Source of the DNA: Solwaraspora sp. WMMD792
GTDB lineage: Bacteria > Actinomycetota > Actinomycetes > Mycobacteriales > Micromonosporaceae
Assembly (NCBI RefSeq): GCF_029626105.1
Contig: NZ_JARUBH010000009.1
Location: forward strand, 496,001-560,000
Direction of reading: 5' to 3'
Length of the DNA: 64,000 nucleotides
Shown here: positions 15,907 through 24,705 of the stretch, one piece after another
Layout of the letters: every line of letters starts with the position of its first letter
How positions within the stretch are numbered: position 1 is the first letter of the stretch
Position numbers and translations under genes: made by a program
The notes under the pieces: generated by a model
Told to the model about the DNA's origin: nothing
Database searches by the model: none
The model's input: the letters and a program-made list of their open reading frames with translations, nothing else

Positions 15907-17949
15907 GTGGACGACATGCACAGTGAAGCGGGCAACGAGCGCGCCGCCGGGCCGCTGAGCCCGCCGACCAGCCGGGACGATCTTCCGGTGACGACGGTCG
16001 ACCAGCCCGCGACCAGCCGGGACGATCTTCCGGTGACGACAGTGGATCAGCCCGCGACCACCCCCGACGAGCCGACCGGACGGTACCGGCGGGTGAACCT
16101 GCCACCGGCCCTGCTCGACCGGTACTTTCCAGACCGGGACCTCGCCGCAGGCGGCGAGGCGGACCTGATGCTGGTCCGGGACCGGATCAGCGGCACACCG
16201 GCGGTCATCCGGATCTACCGTCGCGGTGACGCCGTCGACAGCGCCACCCTGGACATCCTGCGGCGGGCGGACCGTCAGCACCTGATCAGCCTGCTGGACT
16301 GGGGCCGGAGCGACGGCGTGCTCTGGGAGGTCCTGGAGTACGCGGCCGGCGGGTCGCTGGCGGACCTGCGTCGCGAGCGCCCCGGGCCGTGGACCGACGG
16401 GCAGGTCCGCGAGGTGCTCGACCAGCTCCTGCCGGCTCTGGAGTACGTCCACTCGTTGCAGCTGGTGCATCGGGATCTCAAGCCGGACAACGTCCTGGTC
16501 CGCTCGGTCGAACCGTTCGACCTGGTACTCGCCGACTTCGGTCTGACGACCATGGTGGCGGCGACCCACGAGATGCGCCAGACCACCTCCCGTACGTTGG
16601 CCTACGCCGCTCCCGAGGCGGCCGCCGGCGACACCTGGGCCGGGTTGGACTGGTGGGCGCTCGGGATTCTTCTGGTGGAACTGCTTACCGGGCGGCACCC
16701 GTTCCAGCGGCTGGACGGCAGCTGGATGGACGACCGGATGATCGCCCGGGAGATGGCCGTCCGGGAGATCGACCTGAGTCTGATCCGTGACGAGCGGTGG
16801 CTGCTGCTGTGCCGAGGGCTGTTGACCCGCGCCCCGGAGCAGCGCTGGGGTGCCGCGCAGGTGCGCCGGTGGTGCGCCGGCGGGGCACCCACCGTCGCCG
16901 GCCCGAGCGGCCCGGTCTTCGTCTTCGCCGACACCGCCTACAGCTCGCCGCAGGAGTTGGCCGACGCGTTCCGTCGCCGGTGGACCGACGCCCGGCGGCT
17001 CCTTGCCGGGCAGGCGTACCGGACCCCGCAGTTCCTGGCGTTACGGGACTGGGCCGCCACCTGCCAGCTGACCGCAGCGGTGCGCGCCCTGGACGAGCCG
17101 AGCCGGCCGGACCGGGCGGTCACCCGGCTGATCCACGCCCTGGACCCGGAAGGGGTGGCCGTCTACTGCCAGCGCCCGATGGACCGGGACAGCCTGGTCC
17201 AGCTGGCCCAGCAGGCGATCGAAGGCCCCGGCGCGGCCCGGGACATCATCGTCGGGCTGCACGAGGACGGCATCCTAACGGTGCTCGACGGGCGGCCCGG
17301 CTGTGCCGGCTACGCACTGATCGACTCCCGGTGGCGGCGGCTCGGCGAAGGTTTCACCTTCCGGGCGCGGGAGCTGGATCCGTCGTTGACGAAGTCGCAG
17401 CGCGCGATGTACCTGGCGATGCTGCTGCTGGCCGCCTTCCCCGGCCAGGACCAGATGTACGCCAGGCAGGCCGAGGCCGCAGCGGCCGACCCGGACGCCC
17501 GGGCGCAGGCGTGGTTCGCCGCGCTGGCCGACCAGGACATCCCGGCGGAGTCCCGCCCCGCCCACCACATCATGTTGCTGCACCTGGCACCGCTGGCTGC
17601 CGACCGGACGGCCCGGCAGCGGGCGGACCGCGAGATCCGGCAGGCTGAGGAGGCCCGGCAGCGGACGCTCAGCCGGCGACAGACGCTGGACGTCCGCAGT
17701 GGTCCGCTCGCGGTGGTCTGCGGTGCGCTCGCCTGCTGGCTGGCGCGCCCTGAACCGGTGCCGCTCGGCCCGGTGACCGCGCCATGGTGGCTGCTCGCTG
17801 GCGTCGCGATCGCGGCGACGTTCTACCTCGGCTACCGGGCCCGGCGTGGTGGGCGCAGGAAGACCTCCTTCGTGGCCTTCGGCTGCGGGGTGATCGCGGT
17901 GCTGCTGCTCTACAACGGCCTGGGCGGGCAGCTGCCGCTGCCCGGGTGA
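15907..17949 (+). CDS. Membrane-anchored Ser/Thr protein kinase, Arg at the usual beta-3 Lys position
   Basis: Kinase of 680 residues. A disordered N-terminus includes an exact 15-residue duplication (TSRDDLPVTTVDQPA twice). The kinase domain spans about 65-325: HRDLKPDN catalytic loop, ADFGLTT magnesium loop and an APE-like APEAA. The beta-3 strand reads AVIRIYR, with Arg where Lys normally contacts ATP, and the glycine-rich loop is weak (LAAGGEADL), so ATP binding may be atypical. A helical middle region (about 340-590) of unknown fold follows, then two or three hydrophobic segments near the C-terminus (LAVVCGALACWLA, WLLAGVAIAATFYLGY, FVAFGCGVIAVLLLY). GTG 15907 is 2 bases after the phosphatase stop; ATG 15916 is an alternative. 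Confidence 0.85.
   Translation: MDDMHSEAGNERAAGPLSPPTSRDDLPVTTVDQPATSRDDLPVTTVDQPATTPDEPTGRYRRVNLPPALLDRYFPDRDLAAGGEADLMLVRDRISGTPAVIRIYRRGDAVDSATLDILRRADRQHLISLLDWGRSDGVLWEVLEYAAGGSLADLRRERPGPWTDGQVREVLDQLLPALEYVHSLQLVHRDLKPDNVLVRSVEPFDLVLADFGLTTMVAATHEMRQTTSRTLAYAAPEAAAGDTWAGLDWWALGILLVELLTGRHPFQRLDGSWMDDRMIAREMAVREIDLSLIRDERWLLLCRGLLTRAPEQRWGAAQVRRWCAGGAPTVAGPSGPVFVFADTAYSSPQELADAFRRRWTDARRLLAGQAYRTPQFLALRDWAATCQLTAAVRALDEPSRPDRAVTRLIHALDPEGVAVYCQRPMDRDSLVQLAQQAIEGPGAARDIIVGLHEDGILTVLDGRPGCAGYALIDSRWRRLGEGFTFRARELDPSLTKSQRAMYLAMLLLAAFPGQDQMYARQAEAAAADPDARAQAWFAALADQDIPAESRPAHHIMLLHLAPLAADRTARQRADREIRQAEEARQRTLSRRQTLDVRSGPLAVVCGALACWLARPEPVPLGPVTAPWWLLAGVAIAATFYLGYRARRGGRRKTSFVAFGCGVIAVLLLYNGLGGQLPLPG
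15967..16056 (+). repeat. Tandem 45-bp duplication in the kinase gene
   Basis: Two adjacent 45-bp units, 15967-16011 and 16012-16056, differ at only a few bases and encode the same 15 residues, TSRDDLPVTTVDQPA. It looks like a recent in-frame duplication of a disordered Thr/Ser-rich segment that could carry phosphosites. Confidence 0.85.
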
Positions 17950-17983
17950 GCCGCCGGCGGCCCTGACGGCCGCTGGACCGTCC

Positions 17984-18028
17984 GGCCCGTCAGTAGCTGG
18001 TCCGTCAGTAGCCGGTCCGTCAGTAGTC
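17984..18028 (+). repeat. Three tandem 15-bp repeats between kinase and CHAT genes
   Basis: Three units of the form GG(C/T)CCGTCAGTAG(C/T)(T/C) fill 17984-17998, 17999-18013 and 18014-18028. They lie in the 111-base gap before the CHAT gene. They could be a protein-binding array or simple slippage; no palindrome is present within a unit. Confidence 0.8.
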
Positions 18029-18060
18029 GGTGGAACGGCGCGTTGACCGCGGGAGGGGTG

Positions 18061-20745
18061 ATGACCGCGATGGCAGAGCGACCGTACGGTGCCGGTGAAT
18101 TGGACGCCGCACTGGCCGAGCTGCAGCGGCTCCCGCCGGGCGACCCACGTTGGCCGACTGTCCGGTCCCTCGTCCGGCAACGCCAGCTGGCCGAACAGAT
18201 CCGGGCGGTTGCCGACCGGTATTCGGCGGCCAAGGGGCGGTATCCGGGGGATCTGCTCCGGGAGCTGGACGCGCTCGCCGCACCGGCAGCCGAGTTTCCT
18301 GGCGTTCTGATGCTCTATCACACGGTGCGGGCGGTACTGGCCACGGCCCGCACCGTGCAGGACGGCGACTCCTCAGCCGCGACCGGAGCGGCGGACGTGA
18401 ACGCGGCGTTGATCGCCGCCGACCGGTTCGCCCAGCAGCTGCGGGCGACGGCGGAACGGTACGGGCGGGGCCTGAACGAGGTCGACGCCCGCCTGGCACG
18501 CGATCTGCCGGGGATCGAACGGCAGCTGCGCGCGCAGCAGATCATGCTGGGCCTGGCGGCGAGCAGTGGGCCGGGCCGGGATGACGAGTTCCTACGATTG
18601 CTGGAACAACTGCACGACCTGCTCGACCAGCCGGGCGTCCGCGCCGAGCAGCGGGCCATGGCGTCGGACGCAAAGCTGGCCGCCGCCCTGCTGGCCGGCA
18701 TGACCGGTGACCAGTGGCAGTGGGACGCGGCCACCGGGCTCACCGACGAGCAGCTGGCACCGTTACGGGCCCGGGCCCGGACCTCGCACGAGCGCGATCC
18801 GCTGCAACCGGACCGTCTGCTCTACGGTCTCGCCCTGCTGATGACCAGCGCGACGGATCCTGGCCGGCTCGACGAGGCGGTCGGTGAGTTCCACGCCGCG
18901 GCGGCTGCCACGTCGGCTCGATCTCCGTTCCACGCGGCGATCTTCGCCGCTTTCGCCGGAGTCGGCCTGTTCCGACGGGCCGAGCTGGCCGGCAATCAGG
19001 AGGCCTGGGACGCGGCCCGCGAGACGCTGGACGCCGCCCGGCGGCTGGCCGGCGGACCGCAGCATCCGCTGTGGCCGGTCATCGGCGAGCTGCTCGGCGT
19101 GACCGAACGACATCGGGGGCAGTGGACGGACGCCCAGCAGACCGAGCTGGCCGGGTTGGACCGGTACGCCTGGCAGGTGCTCCTGCAGCCCGACGTCACC
19201 GCCGCGGCCGAACTCGCCCGGTACGCGGCGGGAAAAGCGATCGAGCTGGCCCATCGCAACGTTTCTCAGAACGCCGTCGCCGAGGCGGTCCGGGCCCTCG
19301 AATCGGGGCGTGGACTGATCCTGCACTCCGCCACCGAGCTGCGCTCGGCCAGCGACCGGTTGACCAGCGCGGGCCGTGCCGATCTGGCCCGACGCTGGCT
19401 GGCCGCCACCGACGCGGCAGGGCTGGACGGCGCGCCGGCGGAGCTACGTCGGGAGGTGCTGACGGCGCTCACCGACAGCCCGGGAGACCGGGCAAGCGAC
19501 GCGCTGCTGCACCCGCCCGGGCTGGCCGAGATCCGCTCGGCCCTGGCCGCCCTGGAGCTGGACGCACTGGTCTACCTGGTGCCGGCGCCTGCTCCCGCGT
19601 TCGGTGCGGCGGTCATCGTGCCCGTGGACGGGCCACCACTGGCGGTCCTGCTACCCAATCTGGTGACGCAGCGGCCGCCGGACGTCGAGCGCTACCTGCG
19701 CGCGGTGACCGACCGGGACGTCGTTCTCGCCGAGCCGCACCGGGAGTTTCAGGTGCAGGAGGCGGACGCCCGGCTCGGCGACAGCCTGGCCGGGCTCTGC
19801 GACTGGGCGTGGTACGCGGTGATCGGCCCGGTGCTGGCGAACTGCCCGCCGGGGCGGGCGGCGGCGTCCGTGTCGCCGGCCCGGACGCCGCGGCTGGCAC
19901 TGATCCCGGTCGGGGAGCTGACCCGCGTCCCGTGGCAGGCGGCCCGCCGCCCGGACGGGGTGTACGCCCTCGAACTGGCCGAGTTCTCCCAGGCGGTCTC
20001 CGCCCGGATGCTGTGCGAGGTCGCGGCGCGTCCACCGGTACCAGCGCGCCCGGTCGGCTTGATCGTCGGAGACCCGGACACCGCCGACCGGGCGGCCGAC
20101 CTGCCGTACGCGCGGGCCGAGGCGTACGCCGTCCAGCAGTCCTTCTACCGTGGCGGCCGGTACGTCGGTCGCCGCCCGGACGGCTCGGTGAGCCGGTCGG
20201 GCCAGGGCCGCAAGGCCGAGGTCCGCGACTGGCTGTTGTCCACCGCCCCGGCGGACGGCGTGATGCTGCACCTGGCCTGTCACGGCGTCATTCAGGTCGA
20301 GCCCGGGGCGGCCAGCTCCTATCTGCTGTTGGCCGACGGGGAACGGCTCAGCGCCGAGGAGATCATCGCGAGCCTGGCGCTACGTCCGGACCGGCAGATC
20401 GGGCTGGTCGTGCTGGCCGCCTGCCGTACCGGTGTCTCCGGCCGCGGCTACGACGAGGCGTACAGCCTCGGCACCACCTTCCTGGCCGTCGGTGCCCGTG
20501 CCGTGCTGTCCACCCAGTGGAGCATCCCGGACGGCGCTACCTCGGTGCTGATGTTCATGTTTCACCACTTCCTGATGGTCGAGCGACGGACGGTCCGGGA
20601 CGCACTTCGCCAGGCGCAGCTCTGGATGCTCGACCCGGACCGGCGGCCGCCCGCTGCCATGCCGGCCGTGTTGCGCCGGCAGCTGCGGGTGTCGGATCCG
20701 GCGGCGGTCGTCGCCTGGGCCGGCTTCACCCACTGGGGCCATTGA
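18061..20745 (+). CDS. CHAT-domain caspase-like protease with helical-repeat N-terminus
   Basis: Protein of 894 residues. About residues 1-530 are Ala/Leu/Arg-rich alpha-helical repeats of TPR-like character. The C-terminal 350 residues form a CHAT domain, a caspase/separase-fold cysteine protease: LALIPVGELTRVPWQAA, LPYARAEAYAVQ, catalytic His in LHLACHGV (near 741) and catalytic Cys in VVLAACRTG (near 788), then GARAVLSTQWSIPD. Both catalytic residues are intact. ATG 18061 is chosen because GGGAGGGG lies directly before it; the TTG at 18043 and ATG 18070 are alternatives. CHAT proteases act as effectors in bacterial conflict and cell-death systems; this one would be controlled by the linked kinase, phosphatase, FHA and AAA+ proteins. 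Its target is unknown. Confidence 0.85.
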   Translation: MTAMAERPYGAGELDAALAELQRLPPGDPRWPTVRSLVRQRQLAEQIRAVADRYSAAKGRYPGDLLRELDALAAPAAEFPGVLMLYHTVRAVLATARTVQDGDSSAATGAADVNAALIAADRFAQQLRATAERYGRGLNEVDARLARDLPGIERQLRAQQIMLGLAASSGPGRDDEFLRLLEQLHDLLDQPGVRAEQRAMASDAKLAAALLAGMTGDQWQWDAATGLTDEQLAPLRARARTSHERDPLQPDRLLYGLALLMTSATDPGRLDEAVGEFHAAAAATSARSPFHAAIFAAFAGVGLFRRAELAGNQEAWDAARETLDAARRLAGGPQHPLWPVIGELLGVTERHRGQWTDAQQTELAGLDRYAWQVLLQPDVTAAAELARYAAGKAIELAHRNVSQNAVAEAVRALESGRGLILHSATELRSASDRLTSAGRADLARRWLAATDAAGLDGAPAELRREVLTALTDSPGDRASDALLHPPGLAEIRSALAALELDALVYLVPAPAPAFGAAVIVPVDGPPLAVLLPNLVTQRPPDVERYLRAVTDRDVVLAEPHREFQVQEADARLGDSLAGLCDWAWYAVIGPVLANCPPGRAAASVSPARTPRLALIPVGELTRVPWQAARRPDGVYALELAEFSQAVSARMLCEVAARPPVPARPVGLIVGDPDTADRAADLPYARAEAYAVQQSFYRGGRYVGRRPDGSVSRSGQGRKAEVRDWLLSTAPADGVMLHLACHGVIQVEPGAASSYLLLADGERLSAEEIIASLALRPDRQIGLVVLAACRTGVSGRGYDEAYSLGTTFLAVGARAVLSTQWSIPDGATSVLMFMFHHFLMVERRTVRDALRQAQLWMLDPDRRPPAAMPAVLRRQLRVSDPAAVVAWAGFTHWGH

Positions 20746-20808
20746 GAGAGGCAACCGTCCCGTCGGCGCCGACCGGCGGGCGGGCACTGGCGGAGAGTGA
20801 GGACCACG

Positions 20809-23364
20809 GTGTCGACGTACGACGAGGTCATCGCCGGACTGCAGGCGAAGCTGGCAGCCCGGTCCGGGCCGGAGCGGAGAAACGTGTTGCGTGAGCTGGC
20901 CGCCGCCCACATCGGCCGGTACCGGCTCAGCCCGGGAAACCCGGCGGGGCTGCCCGATCTGACCGCCGCAATCGACGCTTGGCGGGAGATCTACACGGGT
21001 CTGGAGTCCGACGATCCGCAACGCCATCCGTACGCCGGGGTGCTCGGGCTGTACCTCACGGTCCGGGACCGGGCACACACCCGGTCCTCGGCCGATCGAA
21101 AACAGGCGATCGCGTTCCTGGAGGAGGCGCTCAGCTATCCGCAGCAGTCGCCGACCGCGTTGGCGATGTACCGGTTCAGCCTGGCGCAGTACTACCTGAT
21201 TGAGACGATGAACCAGTTCGACGCCGCGCAACGGGGCGGGTCGGCCTTCCGGACCGGGGCTTCTCCCGAGTCCAGGGCCGTGGCCCGGCGCACCGTCGAA
21301 CTGCTGCGTCTCGCCGACGAGGAGCTGAGCGGAGCGAACGAGCAACTCGCCTCCGCTGTGACGCCGTTGCTGACGACGGCGCAGGCGTGGTGGGACCTGC
21401 TGGAGTCCCTGGGGAACGGCTTCGGCGACATCGACTTCCCCCGGATGGCGCGGGCGATGGCCGCAGTGCAGCAGTTGAACAACGACGTCCTGTCGGGGGC
21501 GGGCGGATTGCCCGCCGGGCCGACTGGCGCGGGGCCGGCTCATACCGCCGGCGGCCATCTGGCCGACCCGTGGCCGTCGGTGGCGGACCTGCTGTCCCAG
21601 GTCTCGCCGCGGGACTTCCCGACCCTGGTGGTACGGGGCGAAGTCGACGACGAGCCGCTGACAGCACCACCCGCGCAGCCGATGCCCGTAGCGGCCGTCG
21701 ACCTCACCGCACTGCGGCGGGAGCTGCTGGCGACGCTGGCCGGCGCGGCAGCCGTCGCACCGGCGGAGGCGGAGCCGACGGCAGCCGGGCCGGTGCAGGA
21801 CGAGGCAGGGCTGTTGCAGGACGAGGCCGGAACGACGCAGGACGACGCCGTGGCGGAGCTGCTGGCGTCACTGTGGCCCGCGGACGGTCCGCTGCCGGCG
21901 ACGACCGTGATCGACCGGGCGGTGGCGTTGGCGACCACCCTGGTCGGCGAAGGAGAGCCCGAACCGGCGGCCGCCGCAGTCGACCGTCTGCTACTGGCCA
22001 CCACGCTGTTTCTGCGGGACCGCGACGACGACGGCGGCGGTTGGGGCGAGACCCGCCGCTCCGGCGACGTCCATGCTGGCACCGACCTGCGGGGGGCGGC
22101 CGGACATCTGTTGGCGGCCACGGCCGGTCTGCCGTGCGGACACCCGGTCGCCGCGCTTGTCCCGCAGGCGTTGGGCGTGCTGCTCGACCGGTGCGACTCG
22201 CTGCCCGGCGTGCTCGGTTCCGCTGACCCGATGCCCGTCGTCAACGCGGATCCGGCGACGGACCCGGCGGCGGTCGGTGCCGTCGCCGCAGCGACCCGCG
22301 ATCTCGGAGCCGACCTGCTGGTGCAGCTCTGCCTGCTGCCGGCTGGGGCCCGGCCCGGCGTACCCCGGGTGGGGCTGCTCCTGCTGCATCCGCAGCCGGC
22401 CCGGGTCGACCTGGTCGGTCCGGTGCCACTTCCCGGCCGACCTGACGGCCTGCCGGGCGGCGAGTTCGGTGCCTGCCTGCGGGCGGCCCTCGGCGAGCGG
22501 ACCACACCGGGACGGGTGCTGCTGGTCGTCCCCGACGAGCTGGTCCGGCACGCGTGGTCGGCGGTGCGCGACGAGACCGGCCGCCACCTCGTCGCGGACC
22601 TCACGATGTCGTACGTCGCATCCGGCCGACAGGTGATCGAGTTGGCCGGGCGGCGGCAGCTGCCAGCCACGCACACCCCGGTCTTTGTCGCCAACCCCCG
22701 GGGCGACCGGGAATGGGCGAGCGTCGAGGCGATGGAGCTGCGCCGGCTGTTCCACCCACGGTCCGTCGGGCTGGGCCGGGTCGTCGAGCAGTCGGACGGG
22801 GCGGGTACGCCGGCCCAGCTGCTCGCCTGGCTGCCCGGCCCGGACGGTCCCGGCACCGGGTTGCTGCAGCTCGACTGCGGTCTGGTCGACGTCCCGGCGG
22901 GCGACGGCGTCGGCAGCGCCCCCGCGTTGGAGCTGGGGACAGCCGACGAGCCGGCCGTGCTCACCGCCGAGAGCATCCGGCAGCAGGGGCGACGCCGGCC
23001 GGTGGGCTCGCCCGGCGGTGTGGCGGTCCTGCCGGCCGCCGCCAACCCCGGGGCCGCGATCCGGTTGGCGGACGCGTTGCTGGCCGCCGGGCTGACCGGG
23101 GTGATCGGCTGGTCGTGGCCGGTGCCGCAGCCGGTGGCGGCGCTGATGCTCGTCGTCCTGCACGGCAAGCTGATCGACGAGCGGCTGCCGGCGGCCGAGG
23201 CGGTCACCGCGGTACGGCGGTGGATGCTCGACCCCGACCGGCGTGGCCCGGTGGCCGGGGCGGCGGGCCACGCCGCGACCATGGCCGGAACCGATCTCAC
23301 CGATCCGGTCTTCTGGGCGGCCATGTGGCATCGCGGCTCGATCCGGGTGCCGGACGAGTCGTAG
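20809..23364 (+). CDS. Catalytically dead CHAT-like paralogue
   Basis: Protein of 851 residues that parallels the preceding CHAT protein: helical N-terminal half (QALSYPQQ-type repeats and a long Ala/Pro-rich linker with duplicated QDEAG elements near 340), then a CHAT-like C-terminal domain. Homology to the active paralogue is clearest in RRWMLDPDRR (active copy: QLWMLDPDRR), VIGWSWPVPQP (LSTQWSIPDG) and AVLPAAANPG (VVLAACRTG). The catalytic Cys position is Ala, and the His segment LACHG is replaced by LDCGL. It should therefore be non-proteolytic and may scaffold, inhibit or guide its active partner; this role is inference. GTG 20809, with GAGG 6 bases upstream, is preferred to GTG 20797. 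It ends the module. Confidence 0.75.
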   Translation: MSTYDEVIAGLQAKLAARSGPERRNVLRELAAAHIGRYRLSPGNPAGLPDLTAAIDAWREIYTGLESDDPQRHPYAGVLGLYLTVRDRAHTRSSADRKQAIAFLEEALSYPQQSPTALAMYRFSLAQYYLIETMNQFDAAQRGGSAFRTGASPESRAVARRTVELLRLADEELSGANEQLASAVTPLLTTAQAWWDLLESLGNGFGDIDFPRMARAMAAVQQLNNDVLSGAGGLPAGPTGAGPAHTAGGHLADPWPSVADLLSQVSPRDFPTLVVRGEVDDEPLTAPPAQPMPVAAVDLTALRRELLATLAGAAAVAPAEAEPTAAGPVQDEAGLLQDEAGTTQDDAVAELLASLWPADGPLPATTVIDRAVALATTLVGEGEPEPAAAAVDRLLLATTLFLRDRDDDGGGWGETRRSGDVHAGTDLRGAAGHLLAATAGLPCGHPVAALVPQALGVLLDRCDSLPGVLGSADPMPVVNADPATDPAAVGAVAAATRDLGADLLVQLCLLPAGARPGVPRVGLLLLHPQPARVDLVGPVPLPGRPDGLPGGEFGACLRAALGERTTPGRVLLVVPDELVRHAWSAVRDETGRHLVADLTMSYVASGRQVIELAGRRQLPATHTPVFVANPRGDREWASVEAMELRRLFHPRSVGLGRVVEQSDGAGTPAQLLAWLPGPDGPGTGLLQLDCGLVDVPAGDGVGSAPALELGTADEPAVLTAESIRQQGRRRPVGSPGGVAVLPAAANPGAAIRLADALLAAGLTGVIGWSWPVPQPVAALMLVVLHGKLIDERLPAAEAVTAVRRWMLDPDRRGPVAGAAGHAATMAGTDLTDPVFWAAMWHRGSIRVPDES

Positions 23365-23408
23365 CGGTAGCCCGTCAACAGCCCGTCAACGGGGGTCAGC
23401 CGGCGGGG

Positions 23409-24485
23409 TCAGCCCGGTGGCGCGGCGGTGCTGCCCCGGACGACGAGAGTAGTGCCGATCTCCACCCGGTGTTGCGGCAACACGCCACCGTTGGCCAGCG
23501 CGAGTACCATCCCGGCGGCGGTCGACGCCATCTCGGTCAGCGGCTGGCGCACGGTGGTCAGCGGTGGGCAGCACCAGCGGGCGTTGTCGATGTCGTCGAA
23601 GCCGACCACACTCAGGTCGTCCGGGATGCGCAGGCCGAGCCGCCAGGCTGCACTGTAGACGCCGAGGGCCTGTAGGTCGTTGCCGCAGATCACCGCCGTC
23701 GGCCGGTCGGGCCGGTCGAGCAGGTCACGCCCGTGTGTCTCACCGTCCTCGAAGAAGAACCGGCCGCTGCGGACCAGGTCGTCATCCAGCCGTACGCCAA
23801 CCGCCGCCATCGCCGCCCGGCAGCCCTCCAGCCGCGCGCGGGCGCCGAGCATGTTGAGCGGGCCGCTGATCACGGCGATCCGGCGGTGCCCGAGGTCGAG
23901 CAGATGGCGGGTCGCGGTGATGCCGCCGTTCCAGTTGGTGGCGCCGACCGACGGGGTCGGGTGGGCCGGTTCGCCGACCGGGTCCAGGGCGACCAGGGGG
24001 ATGGCGCTGGCGGCCAGCTGGGCGTGCTGCTCCGGAGTGAACGCGGAGTAGACGGCGATCACCCCGACCGGTCGGCGGGCCAGCAACTGCTCGGCCCAGG
24101 ACCGGCCCGGTTCGGTGCGGCCCTGCACCTCGGTGAACCCGACGGCGAGCTCGTTGGTCCGGGCGACCAGCTCCACCCCACGCAGGATCTCGATCGCCAG
24201 GTGGCTCTCGAGTTGATAGAAGACGACCTCGATGCCGGCGGTCGGGGAGGCCGAGCCGGGCCGCTGGTAGCCGTGCTCGCGGACCAGTGCCTCGATTCGG
24301 CGGCGGGTTTCCAGGGCCACTCCGGACCGTCCGTTGAGCACCTTCGAGACGGTGGGTTTCGAGACGCCGGCCAGCTCGGCGATCGTCGCGACGGAGAGAT
24401 CGCCACGGCGGCGTCCGCGTCGCTGACCTTCCGGCGGCCTGCCGGTCGCCGGTGGGTGGTCCGGGTGGGTGGGGGCGTGGTCCAC
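23409..24485 (-). CDS. LacI-family transcriptional regulator
   Basis: DNA-binding repressor of 358 residues with a basic N-terminal extension. The LacI helix-turn-helix is VATIAELAGVSKPTVSKVLN near residues 32-51, with the hinge VREHGYQRPG, and the periplasmic-binding-like sugar domain covers the remainder (FTEVQGRTEPG, VVGFDDIDNARWCCPPLTTVRQP). It probably responds to a sugar and controls the divergent CBM2 esterase gene: two matching 15-bp half-palindromic sites lie in the shared 220-base intergenic region. The GTG start at 24485 is the longest; a later in-frame GTG could also serve. Confidence 0.9.
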   Translation of the reverse strand: MDHAPTHPDHPPATGRPPEGQRRGRRRGDLSVATIAELAGVSKPTVSKVLNGRSGVALETRRRIEALVREHGYQRPGSASPTAGIEVVFYQLESHLAIEILRGVELVARTNELAVGFTEVQGRTEPGRSWAEQLLARRPVGVIAVYSAFTPEQHAQLAASAIPLVALDPVGEPAHPTPSVGATNWNGGITATRHLLDLGHRRIAVISGPLNMLGARARLEGCRAAMAAVGVRLDDDLVRSGRFFFEDGETHGRDLLDRPDRPTAVICGNDLQALGVYSAAWRLGLRIPDDLSVVGFDDIDNARWCCPPLTTVRQPLTEMASTAAGMVLALANGGVLPQHRVEIGTTLVVRGSTAAPPG

Positions 24486-24545
24486 GACCGATTCGCCAAC
24501 CTTCCGCTTGATCTGGGGGCGTCGCCCGGCTCATGCTACGGAGTG

Positions 24546-24560
24546 TCGAAGCGTTTCTAT
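24546..24560. promoter_or_regulatory. Putative LacI-type operator, copy 1
   Basis: TCGAAGCGTTTCTAT contains the imperfect palindrome GAAGCGTTTC, close to the GAAACGTTTC consensus-like core of LacI-family sites. It matches copy 2 (24600-24614) at 14 of 15 positions, lies exactly 54 bp from it, and sits between the divergent LacI and esterase genes. Confidence 0.6.
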
Positions 24561-24599
24561 GCACATGTCTCGATGTTGGTTCGACGCCGACCTTGAATC

Positions 24600-24614
24600 T
24601 CGAACCGTTTCTAT
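24600..24614. promoter_or_regulatory. Putative LacI-type operator, copy 2
   Basis: TCGAACCGTTTCTAT, core GAACCGTTTC. Same orientation and 54-bp register as copy 1, about five helical turns, suiting a repressor that bridges two sites. A weaker half-site (TGTTTCGAG) lies at about 24629-24637. Confidence 0.6.
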
Positions 24615-24705
24615 CGATACTAGTAACTGTTTCGAGCCGGAGTAAAGCGGGAGCTTGGGCAGCCCCGCGTCGGACCCAATTCTGCGTGCGTTCCGGAGGA
24701 ACCAC

